Below, piece by piece: positions 32,200 to 41,522 of a DNA stretch of 64,000 nucleotides. How positions within the stretch are numbered: the first letter of the stretch is position 1; every line of letters starts with the position of its first letter. Origin of the DNA: SMYC01 sp963578475 (GTDB lineage Bacteria > Acidobacteriota > Vicinamibacteria > Marinacidobacterales > SMYC01); the NCBI GenBank assembly GCA_963578475.1, contig CAUZCL010000021.1, positions 1-64,000 of the forward strand, in the 5' to 3' direction. Position numbers and translations under genes: made by a program. The notes under the pieces were generated by a model. The model saw only the letters and a list, made by a program, of their open reading frames with translations. It was not told the DNA's origin and ran no database searches.

Positions 32200-34178
32200 A
32201 GAAACTCGTCATTGCCAACCGAGGTGAGATCGCGCGACGCATCCTGCGTTCGGCGCGGGGTCGCGGTTACACCGTTGCCGTGATCTCGACGCCCGAAGAC
32301 GCCGATGCACTCGTGCGCCTCGAAGCAGACGATGTCCTCGAAGTCGCGAGCTTTCTCGACGCGGAAGTAATCGTCTCCGCCGCGAAGAAGTGGAACGCGA
32401 GCCTTCTACACCCAGGCTATGGCTTCCTCTCGGAGAACGCCGATTTCGCCGAGGCTGTCGAGAGCGCTTCGATCGAGTTCGTAGGTCCGACCGCCGGTGC
32501 TATGCGGCAGCTCGGCAACAAAGAGAGCGCGAAAGCTCTCGCCGAAGCGAACGCGGTGCTGACGCTTCCTTCCGTGCGCTCGGACGCGCTCGATGAGCTC
32601 GAGGCGAGCGGCATCGAGCCGCCTTATCTCGTGAAGGCGGCCGGAGGCGGAGGCGGTCGCGGGATGCGCATCGCCGAAACTCGCGACGCACTTGCCGCGG
32701 CACTCGAGCGCGCCTCGGAGGAAGCCGCGGCGGGTTTCTCTGACGCCACCGTTTTCATCGAGCGCTTCTTGCCGAACCCGCGCCACATCGAGCTCCAGGT
32801 CTTCGGCGATGGCCAAGGCAAGGGCGTCGTTCTCGGCGAGCGCGAGTGCTCGATGCAGCGGCGCTACCAGAAAGTCATCGAGGAGGCGCCGAGCCCTGTC
32901 GTTGATGCGCCTCTCCGAACCCAGATGGGCAAAGCCGCGCTCACGCTCGTAGAAAAGACACGCTATCGCGGCGCGGGCACGGTCGAGTTTCTCCTCGATG
33001 ACGATGGCCAGTTTTACTTCCTCGAAGTCAATACGCGGCTTCAAGTCGAGCACCCCGTGACCGAAGCGGTCTACGACATCGATCTTGTCAGCGCCCAGCT
33101 CGAGCTCGCCGAAGGCAAGTGGCCGGCCGAGCTCCCCACTCCAGGTTCCGAGCCGATGGAGCCACGTCATTGGTCCATCGAAGCGCGTGTGCTCGCGGAA
33201 GATCCTCGCGCGGATTTTCTGCCGACGCCGGGGCCGCTCCTCCGCTATCGCGAGCCCTCGGGTGAGGGCGTGCGCGTCGATTCAGGCGTCCGCTCAGGCG
33301 GCCGCGTCCACGCGCAGTTCGACTCGATGATCGCAAAGGTCATCGCCACCGCCGAGACACGCGCCGAAGCCGTCGAGCGGCTCGCGACCGCGCTAGCTTC
33401 CTTCGTCGTGCACGGCACCACGACGAACATCCCGTTTCTTCAAGCGGTTCTCCGGCACCCCGATTTTCGCAGCGGGGATTTTTCCACCCGTTGGATTGGC
33501 GATAACCTCGAGGAGCTCAATCGACCGCTTCTACCGAAACGTCTCGAGGCACGGCTTTCGACGCCCGGCTTTCGCGAGCAGCTCTCTGTAGCGCTTCGCG
33601 GCCCGAGAGCCATCGGCCGTTTCGCGGCGCGTTTTCGCGGGATCGGGAACGACCGCGCGGTCGTTGGTAGCGAGCGCGAGCAGCGTGTAGCCGAGGTCGA
33701 CGTGGATCCAGTCACTGGGCGCGCGACGATCTGGGGCGACGGGATCGCGCACGCTTTGGCGGCGTCGACGATGAACTTGCGCTTTGCCGCGGCGCTCGAA
33801 GGCACGATGGATCAGGCTCGCCGGGAACCTTCGCGCGTGCGCGTCGAGGCCACGGCGACGGTTATCGATCCGAGCCGCTTGGAGCTCAACGTTTTCGGCG
33901 AGACCCTTCGTCTCGAAGACCCGCGTGCGCTCAGCCACCGCCGCATAAAGCTCGCCGCGAGCGACGGAGAAGTGCGTGCGCCGATGGCCGGGAAGGTCCT
34001 CGAGATCCGCGTCGAAGAGGGTGCGATCGTCGAGGAAGGTGAGCTTCTCATCGTCGTGGAATCGATGAAGATGCAGCTCGAAGTCCACGCGCCGATCGCG
34101 GGGCGGGTCGAGAAGCTCCTCGTTACGCCGGGCGAAGTACTCGACGGCCCCGACGTGATGGCCGTCCTCGTGCCTTGA
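32196..34178 (+). CDS. Acyl-CoA carboxylase alpha subunit (biotin carboxylase + biotin carrier)
   Basis: A 660-aa protein with an N-terminal biotin carboxylase (about 1-445: VIANRGEIARRILRSARGRG, the ATP-grasp glycine loop AAGGGGGRGM, and LEVNTRLQVEHPVTEAVYD) and a C-terminal biotin carrier domain with the carboxyl-biotin Lys in VVESMKMQLEVHAP (about residue 627). Between them is the BT linker typical of MCC/PCC alpha. It pairs with the beta subunit gene at 27885. Starts on GTG overlapping the hydratase stop. Its stop is 1 nt from the stop of the convergent TonB receptor gene, with no terminator between. Confidence 0.93.
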   Translation: MKKLVIANRGEIARRILRSARGRGYTVAVISTPEDADALVRLEADDVLEVASFLDAEVIVSAAKKWNASLLHPGYGFLSENADFAEAVESASIEFVGPTAGAMRQLGNKESAKALAEANAVLTLPSVRSDALDELEASGIEPPYLVKAAGGGGGRGMRIAETRDALAAALERASEEAAAGFSDATVFIERFLPNPRHIELQVFGDGQGKGVVLGERECSMQRRYQKVIEEAPSPVVDAPLRTQMGKAALTLVEKTRYRGAGTVEFLLDDDGQFYFLEVNTRLQVEHPVTEAVYDIDLVSAQLELAEGKWPAELPTPGSEPMEPRHWSIEARVLAEDPRADFLPTPGPLLRYREPSGEGVRVDSGVRSGGRVHAQFDSMIAKVIATAETRAEAVERLATALASFVVHGTTTNIPFLQAVLRHPDFRSGDFSTRWIGDNLEELNRPLLPKRLEARLSTPGFREQLSVALRGPRAIGRFAARFRGIGNDRAVVGSEREQRVAEVDVDPVTGRATIWGDGIAHALAASTMNLRFAAALEGTMDQARREPSRVRVEATATVIDPSRLELNVFGETLRLEDPRALSHRRIKLAASDGEVRAPMAGKVLEIRVEEGAIVEEGELLIVVESMKMQLEVHAPIAGRVEKLLVTPGEVLDGPDVMAVLVP

Positions 34179-34179
34179 T

Positions 34180-36576
34180 CTAGCGCGATTCGAAGAACGA
34201 GAACCGTACACGCGCGCTCACGAGCCGGGGATGGCCGAAATGGGTCCCACTGAACGGATTCGAGAAGTTATACGCGAAAGCTCGATCGGTCAGGTTGCGC
34301 ACATCGAGCTGGAGATCGACAGCGACACGCCAGCCTTCGAAGAGTTCCACACCGAAGGAGACATCGAAGAGCGTCCTCGCCTTGACGCGACCTCGGTCGA
34401 AGTCGACCAGTGCTGCGCCGCGGCGCTCCATGGCTTCTTCGAGATCGTCATTGTCGAGCTCGAGCGGCGTACCGCTTTCGTGCCGGCCGTAAAATGCTGC
34501 CCAGAGACCGCTCGGGGCGTGCTGGAACGTCACGCCGAAAGCACCGACATTGCGCTGGTCGTGGTCGGGGGTGAAGCGTGTTCCCGGACCGATCTCGATG
34601 ACCTCTTCGTCTAAGAACAGTCCGCCGTTGATCGGCCCGACTTGATAGACGAGTGCGTTTCCGTAGCTCACGAAACCGGAAAATCCCTTCTGAAACGGGA
34701 AGTCCACCCGCACGTTGACTCCCGAGGCGGTGCCTTCAGCGACGGAGTTGGGAAAGATGATCGTTGTGCCGAAAAAGAGATTCGGATCGGCGTAGTTCCG
34801 CACCGAGCGCCTCCAGTAAACGGCGTCGAGCGAAGCCCACTTGCCGAGAGCTCGGACGAAGCCGACCTCGAAAGCGTGCTGCCTTTCGGGCGACACTTCG
34901 GCGCCGCCGTCGCCCTCTTCGGTGACGAAGGGCGAGAGAGCACGCGCCTGCTCCGACGAGGAGAGCAGAAGGTTCTCCACTTGGGGTGGCATGAACAGAC
35001 GGTTGTAGGAGGCGCGTATCGTCGCGCTCCATTGCGGGATGAAATAGATGGCACCGATGCGAGGGCTGAGTGCGGAAGCGTTCACGAGGACTTCGGTGTG
35101 GTCGAACCGCAAACCGGCATTGATCGTCAGGCGATCGAAGAGCGAGAACGTGTCCTGAAAGTAAAGCGAGAACTGATCGCGCGAGGCAGCATCCTCGAAC
35201 GTGAAAGGGTTGTTCCGATCGAAAGCCAGCGCTTCTGCGCTGACGCCAGCATCTTCAGCGGCGTCTTCGTCGGTGATAAAAAACGAAAATAGCTCGCGGG
35301 GGGTGACGTGCTGATAGTCGATCCCAGCTTTGAGGACGTGCTTGGCGCCGACCGCATGAGTTACGTTTACGAGCACACCGTGTCGCGTGTGCCGGCGGTC
35401 CTGCTTCGCCGAAATCGGCGTGTCGCCTTCGCTGGGGAAAAGCTCGGCGACGAAAGCGTGGCGATACCATCCGATATCGGTCACGGTGTTGCCGGACGCA
35501 CTGCGCTGCCAAATTACGGATTGGTGATTGTCGCGAAGCACCTGGCGTTGGCGCTGTCCCGCCAATTGTTGCTCGAGTGAGTTGGTGACACGAAAGGCAC
35601 TTCCGTTGGTCGAGATGTCGGCGATGACGAGGTCTTTCGGCGTGGGCCGCCAGTCGAGGCGCGTCGCGAAGCGGAACGCATTGCCGCGATTGTTGAAGTT
35701 GTCAGGGTCGACGGGGTCGAGATAACGCTTGCCGGAGCCGCCATAGGAGAGAGCGAAGAAGGCGCCGACGCTGTCGTTCAGCGCGCCGCCTCCGGTCGCG
35801 GCCACCTCGCCGCTTTGGAGTGATCCGGCTCGAAGCGCGGTGGTGCCGCTCCAGGACTCCCCGAGTCCCGACTTGTGGACGACGTTGATGACGCCGCCCG
35901 AGGCATTGCCGTATTCCACTGGCAGATGACCGTCGAGGATCTCGATGGTTTGAAACGCGTCGGGGTCGAGAGCGCTCGAGAAGAACGTATCGATGCGATC
36001 GCTGAGCGGGATACCGTCGCTGACATACAAGAAGCCGTCATCCACGCCGCGCGAATGCAAGAGGCCGTTATCTTCCGTCGCCCATCCGGGCGCGGTCGCG
36101 ACGAGCTCCTGCATGCCGCTTCCCGGGCGCGCTCCGGGCAGACGCTCCATGAACCCTTTGTCGAGCCTCGTCGTCGAGCCGACCTGATCGGGCTCGACGA
36201 GCGGGGCCGCCGCGCGCACCGTGAGCTCTTCACGCGGGCCGGCAATCTCGAGCGCGACCTCGAGTGTTAGGGTTAGGTTCGAGCGCACCGCGATCGTTGT
36301 CTCGAATGGTCGGAACCCATTCGCGTCGATCCGTACAGCGTATTGGCCGAAAGGCAAGTTGGTGAGCTGAAACTGGCCGCGATCGTCGGTCGTTGCGAAA
36401 CGTTCGAAATTCGAGGTGGCGTCGTAAAGAACGACCTGCGCCTCGGCTACAGCCGCCTGTGATGGATCTCGGACAGCGCCCACGAGGGTTCCGATCTGGA
36501 TCTGTGCCGCATCAGCCGAGCCTATTGCCAGCACGAGTAGAATCCAGTGACGCATCTGGGGCCAAAACTCTAGCAT
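34180..36576 (-). CDS. TonB-dependent receptor with N-terminal carboxypeptidase-regulatory-like domain
   Basis: An outer-membrane receptor of about 798 aa. A signal peptide (RHWILLVLAIGSADA) leads to a CarboxypepD_reg-like beta domain (about 25-110: GTLVGAVRDPSQAAVAEAQV and YAVRIDANGFRP), a plug (about 120-240: GVDDGFLYVSDGIPLSDRID, EYGNASGGVINVVHK) and a long beta-barrel that ends VSARVRFSFFE with the terminal Phe signature of porin-type barrels. ATGs at 36576 and 36555 are both possible. Substrate unknown; this architecture is very common in Acidobacteriota, often linked to polymer uptake. No SusD or TonB partner adjoins. Confidence 0.92.
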   Translation of the reverse strand: MLEFWPQMRHWILLVLAIGSADAAQIQIGTLVGAVRDPSQAAVAEAQVVLYDATSNFERFATTDDRGQFQLTNLPFGQYAVRIDANGFRPFETTIAVRSNLTLTLEVALEIAGPREELTVRAAAPLVEPDQVGSTTRLDKGFMERLPGARPGSGMQELVATAPGWATEDNGLLHSRGVDDGFLYVSDGIPLSDRIDTFFSSALDPDAFQTIEILDGHLPVEYGNASGGVINVVHKSGLGESWSGTTALRAGSLQSGEVAATGGGALNDSVGAFFALSYGGSGKRYLDPVDPDNFNNRGNAFRFATRLDWRPTPKDLVIADISTNGSAFRVTNSLEQQLAGQRQRQVLRDNHQSVIWQRSASGNTVTDIGWYRHAFVAELFPSEGDTPISAKQDRRHTRHGVLVNVTHAVGAKHVLKAGIDYQHVTPRELFSFFITDEDAAEDAGVSAEALAFDRNNPFTFEDAASRDQFSLYFQDTFSLFDRLTINAGLRFDHTEVLVNASALSPRIGAIYFIPQWSATIRASYNRLFMPPQVENLLLSSSEQARALSPFVTEEGDGGAEVSPERQHAFEVGFVRALGKWASLDAVYWRRSVRNYADPNLFFGTTIIFPNSVAEGTASGVNVRVDFPFQKGFSGFVSYGNALVYQVGPINGGLFLDEEVIEIGPGTRFTPDHDQRNVGAFGVTFQHAPSGLWAAFYGRHESGTPLELDNDDLEEAMERRGAALVDFDRGRVKARTLFDVSFGVELFEGWRVAVDLQLDVRNLTDRAFAYNFSNPFSGTHFGHPRLVSARVRFSFFESR

Positions 36577-36973
36577 GTTGTGCCGCGGATGTGATGCGTC
36601 GAGCCAAATGAATTGAACGGTGCGTCGGCGTCGTGTCGAGATAACCGGGAGTACGAAAGGGCAGCGAGAGAGAGCGTGTGTTCGACGTACGCCTAACGAG
36701 ACTCCGCCAGGGTCATCATCCAAATGTCGGCCTCGTCGCTCGTGCCCGAGAAGTAGATCCACTTCTCGGCTCGGAGCGCCTCAAAAGAGAAAGAATCCTT
36801 GATTAACCGTAGAGTCCTCCCCGATGACCACTCCACGGAGCGTTGGTGCACGAATCGCTCTTGAATCCGCGCTATGTCAGCCTCTTGATCAAATAGTTGT
36901 TACGGGCGAAGCTCTATTCCACTTCCCCTACGCTACCGTCGTCTTTGTCGAGCACCCTATAGAGAGAGCGCCC
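36577..36973. other. 397-nt intergenic region holding a gene remnant
   Basis: Between the receptor start and the speE stop. Apart from the TolB-type C-terminal remnant at 36693-36800 no gene, tRNA or clear terminator was seen. Confidence 0.6.
36693..36800 (-). pseudogene. C-terminal remnant of a TolB-propeller/kinase-type protein
   Basis: The minus strand reads a 35-residue tail that includes EKWIYFSGTSDEADIWMMT and ends at a TAG. The IYF-x5-EADIWMMTL end is a typical C-terminus of TolB/WD40-like propeller proteins that follow PknB kinases in Acidobacteriota. There is no start codon or upstream coding frame, so it is a leftover. Relatives of it are the fragments at 56617 and 57164. Confidence 0.6.
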
Positions 36974-37822
36974 TTACCCTTCGATCGCCTCAACAAGGAA
37001 TCGTGGCAACGTGAATGCAGCCTGGTGGATCTCGGGCGTGTAATAACGCGTCGAGAGCTCCGCTCGTGCGAAGCGCTGACGCAACACGGCGAGCGATGTG
37101 GCGCGGTGCGACGTCTCGTCGCTCGCCCAGGCAAACGCCATGATCCCGCCCACGTAGGTGGGCACGGCTGCTCCGTAAAACGCGCAGTCCTCGAATAGCG
37201 GCTCGAGCCGCTTCGCCGTCGTCACGATTTCGTCGGTCTGCATGAAAGCACTCCCGTTTTGCGTGACAAGAATGCCTTTCTCGCGAAGACAACGATGGCA
37301 TCCGGCGTAAAACGAACGCGTGTACAGAGCCTCTCCCGGCCCAATGGGATCCGTCGAGTCCGAGATGATCACGTCGTAACGCTCCGGCGTCTCGTTCACG
37401 AAATCCACGCCGTCCGCGATGACTTGCTTCACGCGCTCGTCGTGGAACGCGCCGTCCGAGTGGCGCGGGAGGTATCGTTCGCAAATGTCAATCACGTCGC
37501 GATCGATCTCGACATGGGTAACCTCCGCGACGCCAGCGTGCTTCAACACCTCGCGCAACATCGCCCCGTCGCCACCCCCGATCACGAGCACCTGCCGAAC
37601 GCCTCCGTGCGCCAAGATGGGGACGTGTGCCAACATCTCGTGATAGACGAACTCGTCTTGCTCGGTCGTCTGGATGACGCCGTCGAGCGCCATGACCCGC
37701 CCGAAGGTAGTGCTGTCGAAGATGACGAGCTCCTGATGTTCCGTTTTCTTCTTGAACACCACTTCTTTGACGGAGAAGACCTGACTCCAGCCTTCGAACA
37801 AGTTTTCTTTGTGCTCGAGCAT
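36974..37822 (-). CDS. speE: Spermidine synthase
   Basis: Aminopropyltransferase that makes spermidine from putrescine and decarboxylated SAM, 282 aa. Motifs: VFKKKTEHQELVIFDSTTFGRVMALDGVIQTTEQDEFVYHEM start region, the SAM-fold loop VLVIGGGDGAMLREVLKH (about 82-98), EIDRDVIDICERYLP, the catalytic Asp region YDVIISDSTDPIGPG (about 155-170) and LFTRSFY-like LYTRSFYAGC. It follows the asparaginase gene by 19 nt on the same strand. The length and motifs are standard; a small N-terminal domain precedes the Rossmann fold. Confidence 0.95.
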   Translation of the reverse strand: MLEHKENLFEGWSQVFSVKEVVFKKKTEHQELVIFDSTTFGRVMALDGVIQTTEQDEFVYHEMLAHVPILAHGGVRQVLVIGGGDGAMLREVLKHAGVAEVTHVEIDRDVIDICERYLPRHSDGAFHDERVKQVIADGVDFVNETPERYDVIISDSTDPIGPGEALYTRSFYAGCHRCLREKGILVTQNGSAFMQTDEIVTTAKRLEPLFEDCAFYGAAVPTYVGGIMAFAWASDETSHRATSLAVLRQRFARAELSTRYYTPEIHQAAFTLPRFLVEAIEG

Positions 37823-37841
37823 TGCAGCGAATTTCCAGACC

Positions 37842-38903
37842 TCAGTTTCCGACGGCCGTCTCGAGCTCGCCAGAAAGCTGCCGATAATAGGAAGCGAGCT
37901 CGTCGAGGTCGGTCGTTGTTCCCATCGCCGCCACGAGTACGAGCCGCGCTTTCAACCCATCGAGATCTTCGCCGGAAAGAACGCCGATCCGCTTCGTCTC
38001 GCTTCCAAGCTCGACCCGTCCGCCGCCGGTGCGGGAAGTGAAAACGACGACGATGTCTTGCTTGCGTGCCTCACGTACGCGGTCGAGGACCTTGGACGGC
38101 ACATTGCCCCGACCAAACACTTCGAGCACCACGCCGCGTTGGCCGGACCGTATAGCCGCCTTTACTTGGCTCCCATCGCTTCCAGCGAACAAACGAATGA
38201 GTGTGACCCTTGGCTCGACGCGGTCGACATCGAGCTCGAGGCGGCGCGCCGGCCGGTTGAAGAGATAGATCCGATCGCCATCCACATGGCCTATCGGGCC
38301 GACCCACGGTGATGCGAAAGCGTTCAAAGCGACGGAGTGCGTTTTCCGGACGTCGCGCGCGGCGTGGATCTCGTCGTTCAACGTGACGAGAACTCCCAGG
38401 CCTCGCAAGCCTTTGGCCACGGCGATACGCACGGCGTTCAGGAGATTGCGGGGACCGTCGGTATCGCTTCGACGCGGCGGGCGCTGAGCGGCGGCGAAGA
38501 CGACGGGCTTTTCGGCGACACCGAGAAGATCGAGGAGAAATGCTGTCTCCTCGAGCGAGTCGGTTCCGTGAGTAATGACGATCCCCGACAACTCGGGACG
38601 CTCGCGAAACAATGCCCGGACGCGGCGGGCGAGCCGAAATTGGATGTCGGGTGTCATGCGCGAGCTTCCAATCGTGATGAAATCCTCGACGCTCAGCTCG
38701 GCCAGGCCGTCGAGGCCGGGCAAGAGCTTCGAGATTTCACTCGCCGAAAGCGACCCAGAGCTTCCGCCCGAAATGGTGCCGCCGGTGCCGAGAAGATGCA
38801 CGCGCGGAAGCTCTTCGGATTCCAGAGAGCCGGCCCATAGGAGCAGCGCGCACGAAACGCCACAAATCTTCCATCTCAACACGATCGGTGTTTTACCACA
38901 CAT
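37842..38903 (-). CDS. L-asparaginase (type II-like, exported)
   Basis: Hydrolyses L-asparagine (perhaps glutamine). The frame is open well upstream, but the ATG at 38903 best fits; the product then is 353 aa with a signal-like segment (GVSCALLLWAGSLESEE). First catalytic block VHLLGTGGTISGGSSG carries the nucleophile Thr; the second, IVITHGTDSLEETAFLLDL, carries the Thr-Asp-Lys-type proton relay (T-D here). VVVFTSRTGGGRV and LVLVAAMGTTTDLDELASYY follow. It has the type-II length and an exported look, so periplasmic location is likely. Shares a transcript with speE. Confidence 0.9.
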   Translation of the reverse strand: MCGKTPIVLRWKICGVSCALLLWAGSLESEELPRVHLLGTGGTISGGSSGSLSASEISKLLPGLDGLAELSVEDFITIGSSRMTPDIQFRLARRVRALFRERPELSGIVITHGTDSLEETAFLLDLLGVAEKPVVFAAAQRPPRRSDTDGPRNLLNAVRIAVAKGLRGLGVLVTLNDEIHAARDVRKTHSVALNAFASPWVGPIGHVDGDRIYLFNRPARRLELDVDRVEPRVTLIRLFAGSDGSQVKAAIRSGQRGVVLEVFGRGNVPSKVLDRVREARKQDIVVVFTSRTGGGRVELGSETKRIGVLSGEDLDGLKARLVLVAAMGTTTDLDELASYYRQLSGELETAVGN

Positions 38904-39013
38904 AGGGGGAACAGGGACGGTTTGGATCACGGACGGGACGCGGCGCACTCCCCACAATGGTGAGATACCCAACCGTCTGTCCGTTCCAAGTCTGGAGCCG
39001 CGCGGGGGAGCGC

Positions 39014-39619
39014 ATGAACACAGTCTTGGATCTCCTCGGAGAATTCGGGTTGCTGAACGACGCCAAGGGGGTTTGGGGCGGGCGGTTCCCACCCGAATCA
39101 GAGCGGCGTTTTCAGGAGCTCAAAAGCTTTTACGATTCCTTGATGTCGAAAAGCGGAATTGGGCCTCGCCCGGTGACGCGTCGCTTCACGGCTCAGGAGG
39201 TCGAGGAGAAAGTGACGGCGCGTGAGCGGTTGCGCGTGCCCCTCGCGCACGAATTGATTTTTCGGGCTGACCCGGAATTTCACTCGGCGATGGGGGTGAA
39301 CCTCAGCCGCGGCGGTGTTTTCTTGACGTCGCCGGTGGTTCTTCCGGTTCGCACGAAGTTGAGCGTATACCTGACGAGCCCGGACGTTTCACGAGAAGCG
39401 CTGCTCGAGGCAGAGGCGGAAGTCGCCTGGACGACGCGCGACACCGGCAGAGAGGGCGCAGCGCGGGAAGGTATGGGTCTCAGCTTTCGAGGTGACATGG
39501 GCGCGATGTTCAAACAACTCGACGCGCTCGTCATCAACTCCCTCGTGCGCCGCCTGTCGGGTCTAGACGCTAATAGTCTCGCGCCGGACTTCCTGCTGAG
39601 AGAGGGTCTGGAGCTCTAG
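39014..39619 (+). CDS. PilZ-domain protein
   Basis: A 201-aa protein with its ATG at 39014 behind GGGGGAG. The PilZ domain covers about residues 68-165: the c-di-GMP arginine motif RERLR (RxxxR at 70-74) and NLSRGGVFLTS (N/DxSxxG at 96-101), followed by beta strands KLSVYLTSP and EAEVAWTTR. The N-terminal ~60 residues are helical with no named domain. It should bind cyclic di-GMP and act as a receiver for motility, polysaccharide or gene expression. It is divergent from the asparaginase gene and convergent with the GT-C-like gene. Confidence 0.88.
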   Translation: MNTVLDLLGEFGLLNDAKGVWGGRFPPESERRFQELKSFYDSLMSKSGIGPRPVTRRFTAQEVEEKVTARERLRVPLAHELIFRADPEFHSAMGVNLSRGGVFLTSPVVLPVRTKLSVYLTSPDVSREALLEAEAEVAWTTRDTGREGAAREGMGLSFRGDMGAMFKQLDALVINSLVRRLSGLDANSLAPDFLLREGLEL

Positions 39620-39637
39620 TGCTCTTCAGGGACTAGC

Positions 39638-41479
39638 TCAAAGCCCTGGATAAGGGTCCGGCTCGATGTGCACGAAGGCGCCGAGATAGCGCCAATCTTT
39701 CTGAGCCCGGCTCTGAAGAAGGGGCACCGCGCCGGTCTCGGTCTCGATCGTCACGAGATAGCAGTAGCTGCGGTGACCAAAATCCTCGTAGGGAAACGGC
39801 TTGCCCGCTTTTAGCTCGATAATCTCTTTCTCGCCGGGGGCGATGTCCCGCGCTTCACAACCTCCTGGCACGCATACCCGAACGTGATTGGGTTTTCCCG
39901 CCACGTTCGTGACGCGCACGATGATCTGAGACAGCTCGACATTCGTACGCACGACCATCTCGGCCGTCGAGCCGCCGCGCACGTGAAAACCTGGACCACC
40001 GGGGCTTCGCCGCTCGCGACCCCAACTATTGTTATCCAGGAAGTAGCCGAGATAGCCGTCGTCGAATTTCTGGCGAAACTTTCTCGGGTCGCTGTTGGTT
40101 GGCAAGTCGTTGATGAGCGACAGCTCGGGAGGCAGCCACTTGAACGCCCCCGTTGTGGCGTGCTCGCCGGGACGCCGGCCGGCTTCGAAGGGCCCCGCGA
40201 GGATGGAGGTCAGGAAGAGCGAAGCCGCGGCCCAGGACGCGAAAAGAGGCAGTAGAGGCCTCGATATGGTACCGAGCAAAAAGAAATAGAGCGGGAAGAG
40301 ATTCATGAAGTAACGATTGCCGATCGTCCCTGAACCTCCGAAGTAGTTTGTCGGACTCCAGGTCACGAGCAAGAGACCCCCGAAAGACGCGACGCCAAAA
40401 ACGAGCCACTGGTCGAGCGCCTTGCTGCGGGAAACCAAGAACATGATGAGGGCAGCGGCCGCGGGGAAAAAATAGACGGCCATTCCCGAAAAGCGCCCGA
40501 TGTGAAACAAATAGATATCGTGAGCAACGATGTCCCACGGCTGATGCGTGTAGATGACGTCGGTCCTCTTCGAGAGGCCGGTGTTCTCGAACGTGAGGTC
40601 GGAACGCTGATAAGGGTAAGTGCCGCTGAAGGTCTTGCGCTCGCCCCCTTGATAGTTCATGTCACCGGCTGTGAATAAGGTGACGAGAAAGAGGCCGCCG
40701 AGAAACAAAGAGAAGACGGCGCCGACTCGAATCGTACGCATCCACTGCCGGCGCCACATGAGAAGCACAAGCAAGGGCACGATCAATAAAATGTTGTTGG
40801 GTTTGGAATAGGTGACCGCGCCCCAAATCGCCGCGGCGATGAGGTCCGACGTCAATCCGCTGAGAGGCCACGGCGGATCTTCGGCGCGTTCTTTGTAGAG
40901 CCAGAAGAACGCTCCGAGAAAAACGAGGCACAAGTTGAAGAGCTCCGGTGTGAGCCAGACGAAGTAAGCCGGCGCCACCGAGGCGAAGAAGAACGTCAAC
41001 GTGAAGGCGAGCGCTATCCCGTTCGCATTCTTTGCCGCGAGGAAGAAGTAGCCGGCTGTCAACACCGCCGTTAATAAGAGCGCGTGGAGCAGCAGCATTC
41101 CATTTGTCCCGAAGAGACGTACGAAAGGAGCGGCCGCGAGTGAATAGATGAACGCCTTCGCGAAATAGAGGTCTTGAGTGAGAGGCCCAACGCTTACTAG
41201 AAAGGGAATCTGGTTCGTGAGTGTCAGGTCGCGCTCGCGTCCCTTCTTCAAGAAGATGCCCGACGGCCCGTTTCGGAATTCGTGGAAAACTCGCTCCACA
41301 TCGGCACGTTCGAAGCGAAGATCCCCGTCGAAGGCGAGGCTGTGCGCCATCGTGTAATACGTAGCCGCATCGCTCCAGAAGGCGCCTGCCCTGCGCGGGT
41401 AGTCCACCGTCAGCGCGAAACCGACGAGGAGGGTCCCGATGGCCGCGATCACGAGAAGCGGCCCTCGATGTGAGCTCAT
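39638..41479 (-). CDS. Polytopic membrane protein, GT-C-type glycosyltransferase-like
   Basis: A 613-aa membrane protein with about 11-13 hydrophobic segments in the first ~400 residues and an extracytoplasmic C-terminal domain with few helices (about 430-613). An acidic loop follows TM1: FWSDAATYYTMAHSLAFDGDL (Asp near residue 37), the position of the catalytic DxD/E in GT-C enzymes such as PMT/ArnT-like mannosyltransferases. No exact family can be named. It may transfer sugar from a polyprenyl phosphate. The ATG at 41479 has TAATAT 7 nt upstream, so the mRNA is nearly leaderless. Confidence 0.75.
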   Translation of the reverse strand: MSSHRGPLLVIAAIGTLLVGFALTVDYPRRAGAFWSDAATYYTMAHSLAFDGDLRFERADVERVFHEFRNGPSGIFLKKGRERDLTLTNQIPFLVSVGPLTQDLYFAKAFIYSLAAAPFVRLFGTNGMLLLHALLLTAVLTAGYFFLAAKNANGIALAFTLTFFFASVAPAYFVWLTPELFNLCLVFLGAFFWLYKERAEDPPWPLSGLTSDLIAAAIWGAVTYSKPNNILLIVPLLVLLMWRRQWMRTIRVGAVFSLFLGGLFLVTLFTAGDMNYQGGERKTFSGTYPYQRSDLTFENTGLSKRTDVIYTHQPWDIVAHDIYLFHIGRFSGMAVYFFPAAAALIMFLVSRSKALDQWLVFGVASFGGLLLVTWSPTNYFGGSGTIGNRYFMNLFPLYFFLLGTISRPLLPLFASWAAASLFLTSILAGPFEAGRRPGEHATTGAFKWLPPELSLINDLPTNSDPRKFRQKFDDGYLGYFLDNNSWGRERRSPGGPGFHVRGGSTAEMVVRTNVELSQIIVRVTNVAGKPNHVRVCVPGGCEARDIAPGEKEIIELKAGKPFPYEDFGHRSYCYLVTIETETGAVPLLQSRAQKDWRYLGAFVHIEPDPYPGL

Positions 41480-41486
41480 GGGAGCA

Positions 41487-41492
41487 ATATTA
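41487..41492 (-). promoter_or_regulatory. -10 box TAATAT of the GT-C-like gene at 39638
   Basis: TAATAT on the minus strand ends 7 nt before the ATG at 41479, so the leader is 0-1 nt. Confidence 0.45.
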
Positions 41493-41522
41493 GTGCAAAA
41501 AGACAGAAGTTCCCGAACGCGG

